Assembly (NCBI RefSeq): GCF_006715175.1
Contig: NZ_VFMQ01000001.1
Location: 62,001 to 126,000, forward strand
Direction of reading: 5' to 3'
Length of the DNA: 64,000 nucleotides
DNA from: Curtobacterium citreum
GTDB taxonomy: Bacteria; Actinomycetota; Actinomycetes; Actinomycetales; Microbacteriaceae
Shown: positions 36,322-44,886 of the stretch, piece by piece
Position numbering within the stretch: position 1 is the first letter of the stretch
How the letters are laid out: each line of letters begins with the position of its first letter
Notes under the pieces: model-generated
What the model was told of the DNA's origin: nothing
The model's database searches: none
The model's input: the letters and a program-made list of their open reading frames with translations, nothing else
Program-made: the position numbers and the translations under genes

Positions 36322-36849
36322 TCAGAACACCAGGCCGTACACCGCGACGTCGATCCGCCGAGGACCGAGCGGCAACGCACTCCGCAGGGTCCCCTCGTGC
36401 ACGAAGCCGAGGCGTTCCGCGAGCGCTCGGCTCCGGACGTTGTCGACGCCGGTCCGGATCTCCACCCGCGCCGCCCGGCGTTCGCGGGCGACCCCCACGA
36501 GCACGGACGCAGCACGCCGCACGATCCCCCGGCCCTCGAAGTCGGCATCGATCCAGTAGCCGAGCGACGCCTGCCCGAGGTACGGGTCGACCGCCAGGGA
36601 CGCCACCCCGACGACGCGCTCCGCCGACCGGACGACGCACGGCACCGCCCGGTCCATGGCGTACTGCCCGAGCAGCTGCTCGGTGTACCGCAGCATGTCG
36701 TCGCGGCTCGTCGGCGCCCACGCCCACGGCTCGGCGGTCCGGAGCCGGTCGAGGTTCGCCTGTACCAGCTCGTGCACGGCGTCGACCGTGGTCAGGTCGC
36801 GGAGCGTGAGCCTGTACCCGTCCCCGAGGTCCCGTCCGGATGCCGCCAC
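36322..36849 (-). CDS. GNAT acetyltransferase, RimJ/RimL type
   Basis: 175-residue N-acetyltransferase: YRLTLRDLTTVDAVHELVQANLDRL, GVASLAVDPYLGQASLGYWIDADFEGRGIVRRAASVLVG (acetyl-CoA loop) and NVRSRALAERLGFVHEGTLRSA. RimL-like members acetylate ribosomal proteins or small molecules. The GTG at 36849 is preferred over longer frames because TAGTGT ends 7 nt before it. It diverges from a TetR gene. Confidence 0.8.
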   Translation of the reverse strand: MAASGRDLGDGYRLTLRDLTTVDAVHELVQANLDRLRTAEPWAWAPTSRDDMLRYTEQLLGQYAMDRAVPCVVRSAERVVGVASLAVDPYLGQASLGYWIDADFEGRGIVRRAASVLVGVARERRAARVEIRTGVDNVRSRALAERLGFVHEGTLRSALPLGPRRIDVAVYGLVF

Positions 36850-36934
36850 GCGTCCGACACTATGCACGCGTCGCCCCGCCGTCCGGTCCGGATCGCGACG
36901 GACTTGCCGCGCTCCGGAGAACACCCTGCGTCCC

Positions 36935-36946
36935 TGCAAGTTTGCA
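36935..36946. promoter_or_regulatory. candidate TetR operator
   Basis: TGCAA-GT-TTGCA dyad, 31 bp before the -10 box (TACAGT, 36977-36982) of the TetR gene and inside the divergent region, a sensible place for autoregulation. Confidence 0.35.
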
Positions 36947-36988
36947 CACACTGTACTTCTGCAGCCCGCCGACGGTTACAGTCGAGCC

Positions 36989-37612
36989 ATGTCCGACACC
37001 GCGCCCGTGCCCACGATGGGCCTGCGCGACCGCAAGCGCCTCGAGACCCGCCGCCGCATCGCCGGGGCGGCCCGGTCCCTCGCCCTCGAGCACGACCTCG
37101 ACCGCACCACGATCGAGCAGATCGCCGCGCGCGCGGACGTCTCGCCGCGCACCTTCTTCAACTACTTCGAGAGCAAGGAGGACGCGGTCCTCGGGCACAC
37201 CGAGCTCGACCTGTCCCCGGAGACCCTCGACGCGCACCTGCAGGCCGTGGCCGGGCGTCCGGTGGTCGAGGCGGTCGTGGACCTGGCGTTCCTGGTGTTC
37301 GGCGACTCGTTCGGCGACGAGTCCGAGCGCGTCGACCGCAAGGAGGTCGTCGTCCGCTTCCCCCAGCTCATGCGCCGGCAGGTCGCCCGGATGACGCTGG
37401 TGGCCGAGGCGATGACCGGGGCCGTCCGCACGATCCTCGCGCGGGACCCGGCCTGGGGTCCGGACGCGGCGACGCCCGAGGCCGCCGAGATGCTCCTCGG
37501 CATGTGCATGACCGGGCTCCGCAGTGCCGCGAAGGGCGACGGGTCCGACCCCGCCGACGTGCGCGCTCGCCTGGTGGCGACCATCCGCGACACCGCGACC
37601 CGCCTGGCCTGA
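36989..37612 (+). CDS. TetR/AcrR-family regulator
   Basis: 207-residue repressor. The helix-turn-helix is TTIEQIAARADVSPRTFFNYFESKEDAV (about residues 35-62), followed by an all-helical ligand-binding domain. The ATG at 36989 is set by TACAGT ending 6 nt upstream. No transporter is adjacent; the divergent GNAT gene is the only obvious local target. Confidence 0.85.
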   Translation: MSDTAPVPTMGLRDRKRLETRRRIAGAARSLALEHDLDRTTIEQIAARADVSPRTFFNYFESKEDAVLGHTELDLSPETLDAHLQAVAGRPVVEAVVDLAFLVFGDSFGDESERVDRKEVVVRFPQLMRRQVARMTLVAEAMTGAVRTILARDPAWGPDAATPEAAEMLLGMCMTGLRSAAKGDGSDPADVRARLVATIRDTATRLA

Positions 37613-37620
37613 CCAGCCCC

Positions 37621-37633
37621 GTGCCTCCAGTCC
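37621..37633. repeat. half copy of the GGACGGGAGGC palindrome
   Basis: GTGCCTCCAGTCC equals the right arm of the elements at 54109-54150 and 54171-54212 (which end CACCGTGCCTCCAGTCC), but no left arm is present. It is a remnant lying just before another palindrome family. Confidence 0.55.
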
Positions 37634-37659
37634 GTCCGTCGGCACCCGACGCATCCCGT

Positions 37660-37714
37660 GGGTGAGCAGAAGACGTCGGGTCTCCTTCGAGGACCCGACG
37701 TCTTCTGCTCACCC
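37660..37714. terminator. perfect 23-bp palindrome, GACGTC family copy 2
   Basis: 23-bp perfect arms (core AGCAGAAGACGTCGGGTC) around a 9-nt loop, between convergent TetR and osmoprotectant genes. The 18-bp core matches the copy at 13660-13711 with at most one difference per arm; flanks and loops differ. Confidence 0.8.
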
Positions 37715-37716
37715 AG

Positions 37717-37774
37717 GCGAACCCGCGCACCCGCGAACCCGCGCACCCGCTCACCCACGCGAACCCGCGCACCC
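37717..37774. repeat. 16-bp tandem repeats
   Basis: GCGAACCCGCGCACCC occurs three times (37717-37732, 37733-37748, 37759-37774), the last after a 10-bp degenerate spacer, followed by further ACCCGC-rich sequence up to the transporter stop codon. Confidence 0.75.
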
Positions 37775-37799
37775 GCCCACCCGGCGCCCGCGCAGCCCG

Positions 37800-38870
37800 C
37801 TACGGCTTCGTGATGAAGCCCTCCCGCACCATCCAGTCGAACGCAACGTCCGCGGGCTCCCGCCCCTCGACGTCGACCTGCCGGTTCAGCTCCTGCAGCA
37901 CGGCGTCCGTCAGCTTCGGCGAGATCTGGTCGTACACGTCGCGGAGCTGCGGGTACTCGCGCAGCGTCGCCGAGTCGATCACCGGGGCCACGTTGTACGC
38001 CGGGAAGAACCCGCGGTCGTCCTCGAGCACCGTCAGCCCGAGCGACTTGATGCGCCCGTCCGTCGTGAACACCTCGCCGAAGTTGCACTTGCCCCGGTCG
38101 GTCGCCGTGTAGACGGTCCCGGTGTCGAGGATGCTGACGTTCGAGGTCGGCACGCCGTTCTCCCCCGAGCCGCCGAGTTCGAGCCCGTACTTCTCGAGCA
38201 TCGGCTTGAAGCCGTCCGCACGCGAGTTGAACTCCGACTCCACGCAGAACGTGCGCTGGTCGAGCGGCAGCTTCGTGATGTCCGACAGGGTCTGCACGTC
38301 GCCGAGCTCGGACACGGCCTCGTCCCGGACCGCGAACGCGTACGTGTTGTTCATCGGCGCCGGCTCGAGCCAGGTCAGCCCGTTGCCGGCGTCCTCCTGC
38401 TTCACCGCCTGCCACTGCTCGGTCTTGTCCGGGATCCCCTGCTCGTGGCCCATGAAGGTCAGCCAGGCGGTGCCCGTGTACTCGTACGTGAAGTCCGCAC
38501 CGTGCGAGGTCATCAGCTCGCGCACCGCGACCGATCCCGGCACGTTCGTCTCGTCCGTGACGTCGAACCCGGCGGCCTTCGCGGCGAGCACCGCGATCTT
38601 GCCGAGCACGAGCTGCTCGGTGAAGTTCTTCGACGTCACCGTCAGGTGTGCGTCGTCGGGCAGGTCGTCGATCCGCTGGATCGAGCCGGGTGCCGCTCCG
38701 GGGACGAAGGACGCGGCGGGCTGCAGGCCGCAGCCGGTCAGGGCGAGGGCGCTCGCCCCCGCCACGGCGGCGGCGGTCAGGACGCGGCGACGGACCGACG
38801 GACGGGAGGCACGGGGTGCGCCCGCAGCGTCGGCTCCGGTCGGGCCGTGGGTCGGGCTGTCGGGGGTCAT
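37800..38870 (-). CDS. osmoprotectant ABC transporter substrate-binding lipoprotein
   Basis: 356-residue OpuAC/ProX-type solute receptor. A basic RRR start, hydrophobic segment and lipobox LALTGC (Cys47) mark a lipoprotein. The mature part has VTSKNFTEQLVLGKI, SHGADFTYEYTGTAW and PAYNVAPVIDS, typical of glycine betaine/choline/carnitine receptors. The ATG overlaps the upstream permease stop by 4 nt. Last gene of the four-gene operon. Confidence 0.9.
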   Translation of the reverse strand: MTPDSPTHGPTGADAAGAPRASRPSVRRRVLTAAAVAGASALALTGCGLQPAASFVPGAAPGSIQRIDDLPDDAHLTVTSKNFTEQLVLGKIAVLAAKAAGFDVTDETNVPGSVAVRELMTSHGADFTYEYTGTAWLTFMGHEQGIPDKTEQWQAVKQEDAGNGLTWLEPAPMNNTYAFAVRDEAVSELGDVQTLSDITKLPLDQRTFCVESEFNSRADGFKPMLEKYGLELGGSGENGVPTSNVSILDTGTVYTATDRGKCNFGEVFTTDGRIKSLGLTVLEDDRGFFPAYNVAPVIDSATLREYPQLRDVYDQISPKLTDAVLQELNRQVDVEGREPADVAFDWMVREGFITKP

Positions 38871-39640
38871 CGGAGTCCCTTCGGTCGCGCGACCGTCTCG
38901 ACGACACGGCCGATCCAGTCGATGGTGAGGGCGAGGAGCGCCACGAGGAGCGCCCCGGAGACGAGCACCTTCGGCAGGAACAGGTTCACGCCCGTCGTGA
39001 TGAGGAGGCCGAGACCACCGGCGCCGACGAAGGTCGCCAGGCTCGCGGTGCCGACGAGCAGCACGAGCGCCGTGCGGATGCCGGAGAGCATCACCGGTAC
39101 GGCCAGCGGCAGCTCGACCTTGAGCAGGACGGCGAAGGCGCTCATGCCCATGCCCCGCCCGGCCTCGACGAGCCGCTCGTCGACGCTCTGCACGCCGAGC
39201 ATCGTGTTCCTGAGCACCGGCAGGATCGCGTAGAGCACGAGGGCGACGACCGCGGACCAGCTGTTCAGTCCCAGCCACGCCGCGAGCAGCACGATGAGCC
39301 CGACCGCGGGGGCCGCCTGGCCGAAGTTCGCGACGGCGATCACGGCCGTGCTCGCCCGGCGGAACGGCCCGCGGGTGAGCAGCACGCCGAGCGGGATGCC
39401 GATCACGAGCACGAGCACCGTCGCCTGCAGGGTCAGCACCAGGTGCTGCCCGGTCAGGTCGAGGATGCCGCTCGGGTTGAGCGTCGAACGCTCGGTCGCC
39501 GTCAGGTCCGCCGTGGCGAGCCAGACGACGAACCCGGCGAGGACGACCAGGATCGCGATCGGCTGGACGAGCAGGCCCTTCCACGGGGTGCGCTCGGCGG
39601 TGCCGGCTCCGGCGGTCGGGCCGGCGGCGACCGCGGTCAC
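38867..39640 (-). CDS. osmoprotectant ABC transporter permease 2
   Basis: 257-residue membrane subunit with about six helices and the inner-membrane signature (EAGRGMGMSAFAVLLKVELPLAVPVMLSGIR) that contacts the ATPase. It starts at GTG 39640, overlapping the ATPase stop by 4 nt (GTGA), and overlaps the receptor gene by 4 nt. Confidence 0.9.
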   Translation of the reverse strand: MTAVAAGPTAGAGTAERTPWKGLLVQPIAILVVLAGFVVWLATADLTATERSTLNPSGILDLTGQHLVLTLQATVLVLVIGIPLGVLLTRGPFRRASTAVIAVANFGQAAPAVGLIVLLAAWLGLNSWSAVVALVLYAILPVLRNTMLGVQSVDERLVEAGRGMGMSAFAVLLKVELPLAVPVMLSGIRTALVLLVGTASLATFVGAGGLGLLITTGVNLFLPKVLVSGALLVALLALTIDWIGRVVETVARPKGLR

Positions 39641-40929
39641 AGCTCCTCCCCGGAGGCGGCGATCGTCGGCGCTGCCGGCGAGGACGGCAGGGTCTCGATC
39701 GGGTTCGTGTTCGTGCCGACCGGGGCGTACGCCTGGTCGGACGCGGCGGCCGCACGGGACCGGGTGATGGCGTCCATCACGGTCTCGACGGTGATGACGC
39801 CGCGGAAGGACTCGCCGCGACCGGTGACGAGCGCCGCACCGGCACTCGACACGAGCATGGTGTCGAGTGCGTCGTTGAGCGTCGCGGCCTCGCCCACGAC
39901 GGGCAGGTCGGGCTCGATCCCCTCGGGCACCCGGGTCAGGCGCTCGAGCTGACGGCGGGTCGGCCACCCCACCGGACGCTGGCGCCGGTCGACGACGACG
40001 GCGTGCTGGTGCCCGCCGGCCTCGTCCATCCGCTGCAGCACGGCCTTCGTCTCCTCGCCGGCCGAGCAGGTCACCGCGGGGGCGAGCTCGACGTCGCGGA
40101 CGCGGTTCAGCGTCAGCTGCTTGAGCCCGGCGCCCGAGCCGATGAAGTTCTCGACGAACTCGTTGGCCGGTTCCGCGAGGATCCGCTCCGGGGTGTCGTA
40201 CTGCACGATGTGCGCGCCCTCGGTGAAGATCACGATCCAGTCACCGAGCTTCACGGCCTCGTCGAAGTCGTGCGTGACGATGACGATCGTCTTGTGCAGC
40301 TCCTCCTGGATGCGCAGGAGCTCATCCTGCAGGCGCTGCCGGGTGATCGGGTCGACGGCACCGAAGGGCTCGTCCATGAGCAGGACGGGCGGGTCCGCGG
40401 CGAGCGCTCGGGCGACGCCCACGCGCTGCTGCTGCCCGCCGGAGAGCTCGCGGGGGAAGCGGTCGCGGTAGGTGTCCGGGTCGAGCGAGACGAGGTCGAG
40501 CAGCTCGTCGACGCGCGCCGCGATCTTCTCCTTCGACCAGCCGAGCATCTTCGGCACGATCGCGATGTTCGCGGCGACCGTCATGTGCGGGAAGAGTCCC
40601 CCGGCCTGGATGACGTAGCCCATGCGGCGGCGGAGCTCGTCGCCGTCGATGCTCGTGACGTCCTCGTCGCCGACGACGATGCGGCCCTCGGTCGGCTCGA
40701 TGAGCCGGTTGATCATCTTGAGGGTCGTGGTCTTGCCGCAGCCGGACGGGCCGACGAGCATGACGACCTTGCCGGCCGGGATCTCGAGCGTGATGCCGTC
40801 GACGGCGGGCTTCTGCTGGCCCGGGTAGCGCTTGGTGACCTCGTCGAGCAGGATGCTCCGGCCGGTCACGTCCCCCTCGGGCGCGGTGCCGGATGCGTGG
40901 TCGGTGGTGGCGTGGTCAGTGCTGGACAC
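39637..40929 (-). CDS. osmoprotectant ABC transporter ATP-binding protein (OpuCA/ProV-like)
   Basis: 430-residue ATPase. Walker A GPSGCGKTT, Q loop, signature LSGGQQQRVGVARAL, Walker B VLLMDEPFGAVD, H loop IVTHDFDEA. Two CBS repeats follow (about 280-400), which in OpuA/OpuC sense ionic strength through lipid interaction. The GTG start overlaps the 3' end of permease 1 by 14 nt. Confidence 0.93.
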   Translation of the reverse strand: MSSTDHATTDHASGTAPEGDVTGRSILLDEVTKRYPGQQKPAVDGITLEIPAGKVVMLVGPSGCGKTTTLKMINRLIEPTEGRIVVGDEDVTSIDGDELRRRMGYVIQAGGLFPHMTVAANIAIVPKMLGWSKEKIAARVDELLDLVSLDPDTYRDRFPRELSGGQQQRVGVARALAADPPVLLMDEPFGAVDPITRQRLQDELLRIQEELHKTIVIVTHDFDEAVKLGDWIVIFTEGAHIVQYDTPERILAEPANEFVENFIGSGAGLKQLTLNRVRDVELAPAVTCSAGEETKAVLQRMDEAGGHQHAVVVDRRQRPVGWPTRRQLERLTRVPEGIEPDLPVVGEAATLNDALDTMLVSSAGAALVTGRGESFRGVITVETVMDAITRSRAAAASDQAYAPVGTNTNPIETLPSSPAAPTIAASGEEL

Positions 40930-41563
40930 GGATACCTCTCGAGGTGGTCAGGCGGCCGAGGCCGATGAGGAGCAGGTCGAGGACGAGGGCGAGCAGGACG
41001 ACCCCGATGACCCCGACGACGACCGAGTTCAGGGCGTTCGCCCCGCCGAGGCGGGAGAGGCCCGAGAAGATGAAGCCGCCGAGTCCGGGGCCGAGTGCGT
41101 AGGCGGCGATCGCGGCGATGCCCATCACCATCTGCGCGGAGACCCGCACGCCGCTGAGGATGATCGGCCACGCCATCGGGAGCTCGACCTGCACGAGCGT
41201 GCGGATCCGGCTCATCCCGATGCCGCGGGCGGACTCCACCACGGTCGGCGGGATCTCGGCGAGCCCGACGACGGCGTTCCGCAGGATCGGCAGCGTGGCG
41301 AAGAAGACGACCGTGACGACGGAGGGCACGACGCCGAACCCGAGCGGCACGATGAGCAGGCCGATGACGGCGAAGGACGGCAGCGTGAGGCCGATCGCCG
41401 AGATCGCGTTGGCGGCCGAGCTGAGCCGTGGACTGCGGTACACGAGCGTGGCGAGCACCACGGCGATGAGCGTCGCGAGCACCGTGCACTGGACCACCAG
41501 CGAGAAGTGCTGCCACGACGAGAACCAGATCTGGTCCCATCGCTCCGAGACGTACTGGAACAC
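40916..41563 (-). CDS. osmoprotectant ABC transporter permease 1
   Basis: 215-residue membrane subunit. Helices and the coupling loop ESARGIGMSRIRTLVQVELPMAWPIILSGVR mirror permease 2. It is the first gene of the operon; GGAGGGGT precedes its GTG by 8 nt. The 206-bp upstream region contains TTGACA (minus strand, 41733-41728) but no convincing -10 partner. Confidence 0.9.
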   Translation of the reverse strand: MFQYVSERWDQIWFSSWQHFSLVVQCTVLATLIAVVLATLVYRSPRLSSAANAISAIGLTLPSFAVIGLLIVPLGFGVVPSVVTVVFFATLPILRNAVVGLAEIPPTVVESARGIGMSRIRTLVQVELPMAWPIILSGVRVSAQMVMGIAAIAAYALGPGLGGFIFSGLSRLGGANALNSVVVGVIGVVLLALVLDLLLIGLGRLTTSRGIRVQH

Positions 41564-41769
41564 GGGTGGGCACCCCTCCCTGTCGGCCGAACGCCCCACT
41601 CGACGGGGCACGAACCCGTCCGACCGTACGCAGGACACCCCGTACTTGTACAACGGCAAAGGTTCGGAACAGGACGTTCCTGGGCGTTCGCCCAGACGAG
41701 AACCCCTGGTCAGGACGTACCCCTCGGTGTCAACCTGGGAGAGTGGTAACGATACCGAACGACCCTCGG

Positions 41770-42465
41770 CTATCGGTCGGACCGCGGCAACCCGGACCGC
41801 TGGGCGATGTCGACCAGGTGCGCCCGCCACGTCGCCCACTCGTCGGGCGTCTTCGCGGCGAGGTTGCCGTCCCCGTCGCCTGCAAGACCGTCGAGCATCT
41901 CGCGGACGATGTCGGCGTGCCCCGCGTGCCGGGCGGTCTCGTACGCCATGTGCACGAGGATCCGGTGGAGCGTGACCTCGCGGCGGTCCTCCGGCCACCA
42001 CGGGACGACCCCGCGGGCGTCGAGGTCGAGCGCCGCGATCGTCGCGTCGGCGTGCGCGGCGCTCCGGTGGTGGAACGCGACGACGTCGGCCATCGACTCG
42101 TCGAGCGACGCGTACATGTCGGCGCCGTCCCACGAGTCGAGCCAGGCCGGGGCGTCCGGCAGCGGCCGGTCGAACACGAGCCCGAGGTACCCGGCCTGCA
42201 CGCCCGCGACGTGCTTGACCAGGCCGAGCACGTTCGTCCCGGTCGGGGTCAGCGGCCACCGGGCCTGCCGCTCGGCGAGCCCGTCGAGCTTCGCGAGCAG
42301 CGCGGCGCGGTGCTTCTGCAGGTACCGGTGCAGCGTCTCCTTGACCATCGCCGCGTCCGTCGTGGGCGTGGTGCCCTCGGCGGACAGCGACGACAGGCCG
42401 GTCGCGGCGATCGACGCCGTCGGCTGGGCGGGGGTGACCTCGGGGACCGGATCGGCACTCGTCAT
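41770..42465 (-). CDS. DinB-family (DUF664/mycothiol transferase-like) protein
   Basis: 231-residue four-helix-bundle protein. Metal-binding His positions of the DinB fold are visible in NVLGLVKHVAG and in TLHRILVHMAYETARHAGHADIVRE. In actinobacteria this group includes mycothiol-dependent S-transferases. The ATG overlaps the upstream DUF6197-like stop by 4 nt (ATGA), so it is co-translated; CAGCAT also lies 7 nt before the ATG and could give a separate leaderless mRNA. Confidence 0.8.
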   Translation of the reverse strand: MTSADPVPEVTPAQPTASIAATGLSSLSAEGTTPTTDAAMVKETLHRYLQKHRAALLAKLDGLAERQARWPLTPTGTNVLGLVKHVAGVQAGYLGLVFDRPLPDAPAWLDSWDGADMYASLDESMADVVAFHHRSAAHADATIAALDLDARGVVPWWPEDRREVTLHRILVHMAYETARHAGHADIVREMLDGLAGDGDGNLAAKTPDEWATWRAHLVDIAQRSGLPRSDR

Positions 42466-43085
42466 GTCGCCGATGCTGCCACCCGTCGGGCCTGCACGCG
42501 CTCCGACTCGTGCACCGCGACGCGTTCCGCGGTCAGGAGCAGCGACGCGACCTCGGCGGCCGTGCGCGTCGGGGCGTCGTTCCAGCTCGTCAGGTCGCGG
42601 ACCCGGGCCATCCGCAGGTCCGGTGCGGGACACCAGGCGACCGGCTGTCCCTCGTCACGGGCCAGTGCGTGCCAGACCAGGTCGAGCGCCCGCTGCACCG
42701 GCTGCGAGTGCACCGCCTGCGGACCACCGGCGGCGGAGACGACCGCGCCGACCAGGCACGCGGCGACGAGCGGCCGGCCCTGGACGTCCATCGCCGCGGC
42801 ACTCGAGGCCTTGCGGACCCGTCCGTGCTCGTCGAGGTACGCGAACCACGCGTGCTGGGTCCAGCCGCGCTCGACGACCTCGCGCGCGGTGGTGAGCAGG
42901 CGCTGCAGGTCGTCGAGCTCCCGGAGGTGCTCGACGATCCGTCGGTCGCGCGCCGCGGCTCGGCGGACCGCCCAGCGGTCGAGGAGTGCACGGAGTCCGT
43001 GCCGCGGACGATCTGCGGCGGGGGCGGACGGGGCGGGGGAGGCGTCGGTGTCGACGTCGTGCGGGACGCGGAACTCGAGGGTCAT
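42462..43085 (-). CDS. DUF6197-like hypothetical protein
   Basis: 207 residues. After a Pro/Ala-rich disordered start comes a helical segment, then VVERGWTQHAWFAYLDEHGRVRK...CLVGAVVSAAGG and DLTSWNDAPTRTAAEVASLL, the layout of DUF6197, a family of unknown function found in actinobacteria and their phages. Co-translated with the DinB gene. Confidence 0.65.
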   Translation of the reverse strand: MTLEFRVPHDVDTDASPAPSAPAADRPRHGLRALLDRWAVRRAAARDRRIVEHLRELDDLQRLLTTAREVVERGWTQHAWFAYLDEHGRVRKASSAAAMDVQGRPLVAACLVGAVVSAAGGPQAVHSQPVQRALDLVWHALARDEGQPVAWCPAPDLRMARVRDLTSWNDAPTRTAAEVASLLLTAERVAVHESERVQARRVAASAT

Positions 43086-43143
43086 CAGGCCCCTCCGATC
43101 TCCAGTGCACGGACAGGTGAGGGAACGATAAGCCCGTGCGACC

Positions 43144-44022
43144 TCAGTCGTCCAGCACCGCGTCGATGGCCCGTGCCGCGACCGTCCGCAAGGCGTGTTC
43201 GTCGCTCGTGGCGAGCGCCGAGGCGATGGCGACCGCCCACCCCCGGGCGCGCGTCCAGGTGGCGTCGTCGGCCGCGACGGCCGTCGTGAAGGTGCGCCGT
43301 GCCTCCCGGTCGAGCGTCAGCCAGCGGGTCGCGAGGTCCACGGCGGGGTCGCCCGCGGTCACGTCGCCGAAGTCGACGACCGCCGCCAGGCGGCGTGCGC
43401 CGTCGGCGTCGTCGGTCACGAGCAGGTTGCAGGGGTGCAGGTCGCCGTGCACCCAGACGGGAGGCCCGTGGTGCGCGGGTGCGGCCACCGCGGTCCGCCA
43501 GGCCTCGCCCAAGGCCAAGGCCCGCGGCACGCCGGGTCCGTCCAGGCGCGCGCGGACCGCCGCGTCGCGGGTCGCGAGGGGCACCGCACGGACCGGGTTC
43601 ACGGGCGCGTCCGCCGGTGCGGGGACGTGCAGCAGCTGGACGAACGCGGCGAGCGCCCGGGCGACCCGCTCGCCCTGCGCGACCGGTCCGGCCGGGGTGC
43701 CCGCGAACCAGGGGACGACGCTCCACGACCACGGGTAGCCGAGCGCGGGGCGGCCGGTGCGCACGGGCGCCGGGACCGGGACGACGTCCGCGACGAGCGC
43801 CGCGAGGTCCGGCAGCCAGCGCTGCTCGTGCTCGACGAGGACGGCTGCGGCGGCGCGGCGGGGGAGTCGCACCGCCAGGTCGTCCCCGGCACGCACGAGC
43901 ACGTTGTCCCAGCCGTTCGCGGCGACCCGCAGCGGCAGGTCCGCGAGGTCGGGGTGCTGGTCCCGGAGCAGGGCCGCCACGAGTGCGACGTCGACGTCGT
44001 GTTCGGCGGGCGGAGTGGGCAT
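43144..44022 (-). CDS. aminoglycoside phosphotransferase (APH)-family protein
   Basis: 292-residue kinase-like protein. ATP-binding part WDNVLVRAGDDLAVRLPRR; catalytic loop VWVHGDLHPCNLL and metal motif VVDFGDVTAGDPAVDLA. It is the common actinobacterial APH paralogue; the phosphorylated substrate may be a sugar or an antibiotic and cannot be told. TACCGT ends 6 nt before the ATG (leaderless). Confidence 0.85.
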   Translation of the reverse strand: MPTPPAEHDVDVALVAALLRDQHPDLADLPLRVAANGWDNVLVRAGDDLAVRLPRRAAAAVLVEHEQRWLPDLAALVADVVPVPAPVRTGRPALGYPWSWSVVPWFAGTPAGPVAQGERVARALAAFVQLLHVPAPADAPVNPVRAVPLATRDAAVRARLDGPGVPRALALGEAWRTAVAAPAHHGPPVWVHGDLHPCNLLVTDDADGARRLAAVVDFGDVTAGDPAVDLATRWLTLDREARRTFTTAVAADDATWTRARGWAVAIASALATSDEHALRTVAARAIDAVLDD

Positions 44023-44045
44023 CCGGTCACGGTAGTGGAACGATC

Positions 44046-44073
44046 CTCGATTCCCCGTGAACGGGGGATCGAG
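44046..44073. terminator. hairpin after the ScbR-like gene
   Basis: Arms CTCGATTCCCCGT / ACGGGGGATCGAG (13 bp, one mismatch) with a 2-nt turn. A second stem ACACCCA/TGGGTGT (44099-44119) lies nearer the TetR stop codon. Confidence 0.55.
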
Positions 44074-44140
44074 CGGAAACGTACTCCTTGGTATCCTCAC
44101 ACCCAGACGACGTGGGTGTCCCTGGGGGGACCCGCGTCGC

Positions 44141-44806
44141 TCAGTCGGCCGGGGCGGGGTCCGGCGCGATGATCGCGACGAGGCGGGGGATCGCCGGGCG
44201 GGTCTGCTCCGTGACGATCCCGGAGAGCAGGACCGACCAGAGTTCGCGGAGCCGCTCGTACAGGTCCGCGCGGTCGTGCAGCAGGTCCGACACCATCTGC
44301 ACCCCGGTGTACGCGGGGCTGATCACGCGCCCGACGAGCTCCGGGTCCCACGACGGGTCGACCTCGCCAGCGTCGATCGCCCGGCGGACGACGGTCGCGG
44401 TGTGGTGCATCCAGTCCGTGTAGGGGTCGCGCCGGGGGACGTCGACCGCGTGCTCGTCGGTCGACAGTCGGATGCCGGCGGACACGACGACCTCGCGGAC
44501 CATCTGCGTCGCGACGCTCTGCGACATCCACATGAGCGACTCGAGCGGTGTGGTGCCGCGGAGCGCCGCCTGCTCGGCGTACCGACGCGAGACCTCGTGC
44601 TGCTCGGCGATCACGGCGCCGGCGATGTCGGCCTTCGAGCGGAAGTGGAAGTACAGCGCGCCCTTGGTCAGCCCGGCGCGCTCGGCCACCCCGTCCATCG
44701 ACGCCCCGCGGTACCCGCGCTCGTCGAACTCGCCGGCGGCCGCCCGGATGAGGGCCGCCCGGGTCGCCACCGCACGCTGCTGCCGAACCCTGCCGTCCTG
44801 CGCCAT
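44141..44806 (-). CDS. TetR-family regulator, ScbR/gamma-butyrolactone-receptor-like
   Basis: 221-residue regulator. The helix-turn-helix is MDGVAERAGLTKGALYFHFRSKADI. The body (SATQMVREVVVSAGIRLSTDEH-like region; PYTDWMHHTATVVRRAIDAGEVDP; GRVISPAYTGVQMVSDLLHDR) follows the ArpA/ScbR subgroup that binds gamma-butyrolactone signals in streptomycetes. No butyrolactone synthase gene is present in the window. TACGAT ends 7 nt before the ATG (leaderless). Confidence 0.8.
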   Translation of the reverse strand: MAQDGRVRQQRAVATRAALIRAAAGEFDERGYRGASMDGVAERAGLTKGALYFHFRSKADIAGAVIAEQHEVSRRYAEQAALRGTTPLESLMWMSQSVATQMVREVVVSAGIRLSTDEHAVDVPRRDPYTDWMHHTATVVRRAIDAGEVDPSWDPELVGRVISPAYTGVQMVSDLLHDRADLYERLRELWSVLLSGIVTEQTRPAIPRLVAIIAPDPAPAD

Positions 44807-44886
44807 GCAGTCGATCGTAGCGACGCGGGGCGTGTGCTCCGGGGTCCTCAGGGGACCCCCCGGCGCACTGTCGTACGGTGACCGGC

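Noticed and set aside
41728..41733. TTGACA as the -35 box of the osmoprotectant operon
   Set aside because: No acceptable -10 box is found 16-19 bp downstream on the minus strand.
44046..44119. Stems before the phosphotransferase gene as a riboswitch
   Set aside because: The gene has its own leaderless promoter (TACCGT, 6 nt before the ATG), so these stems are not in its mRNA and more likely end the ScbR-like transcript.
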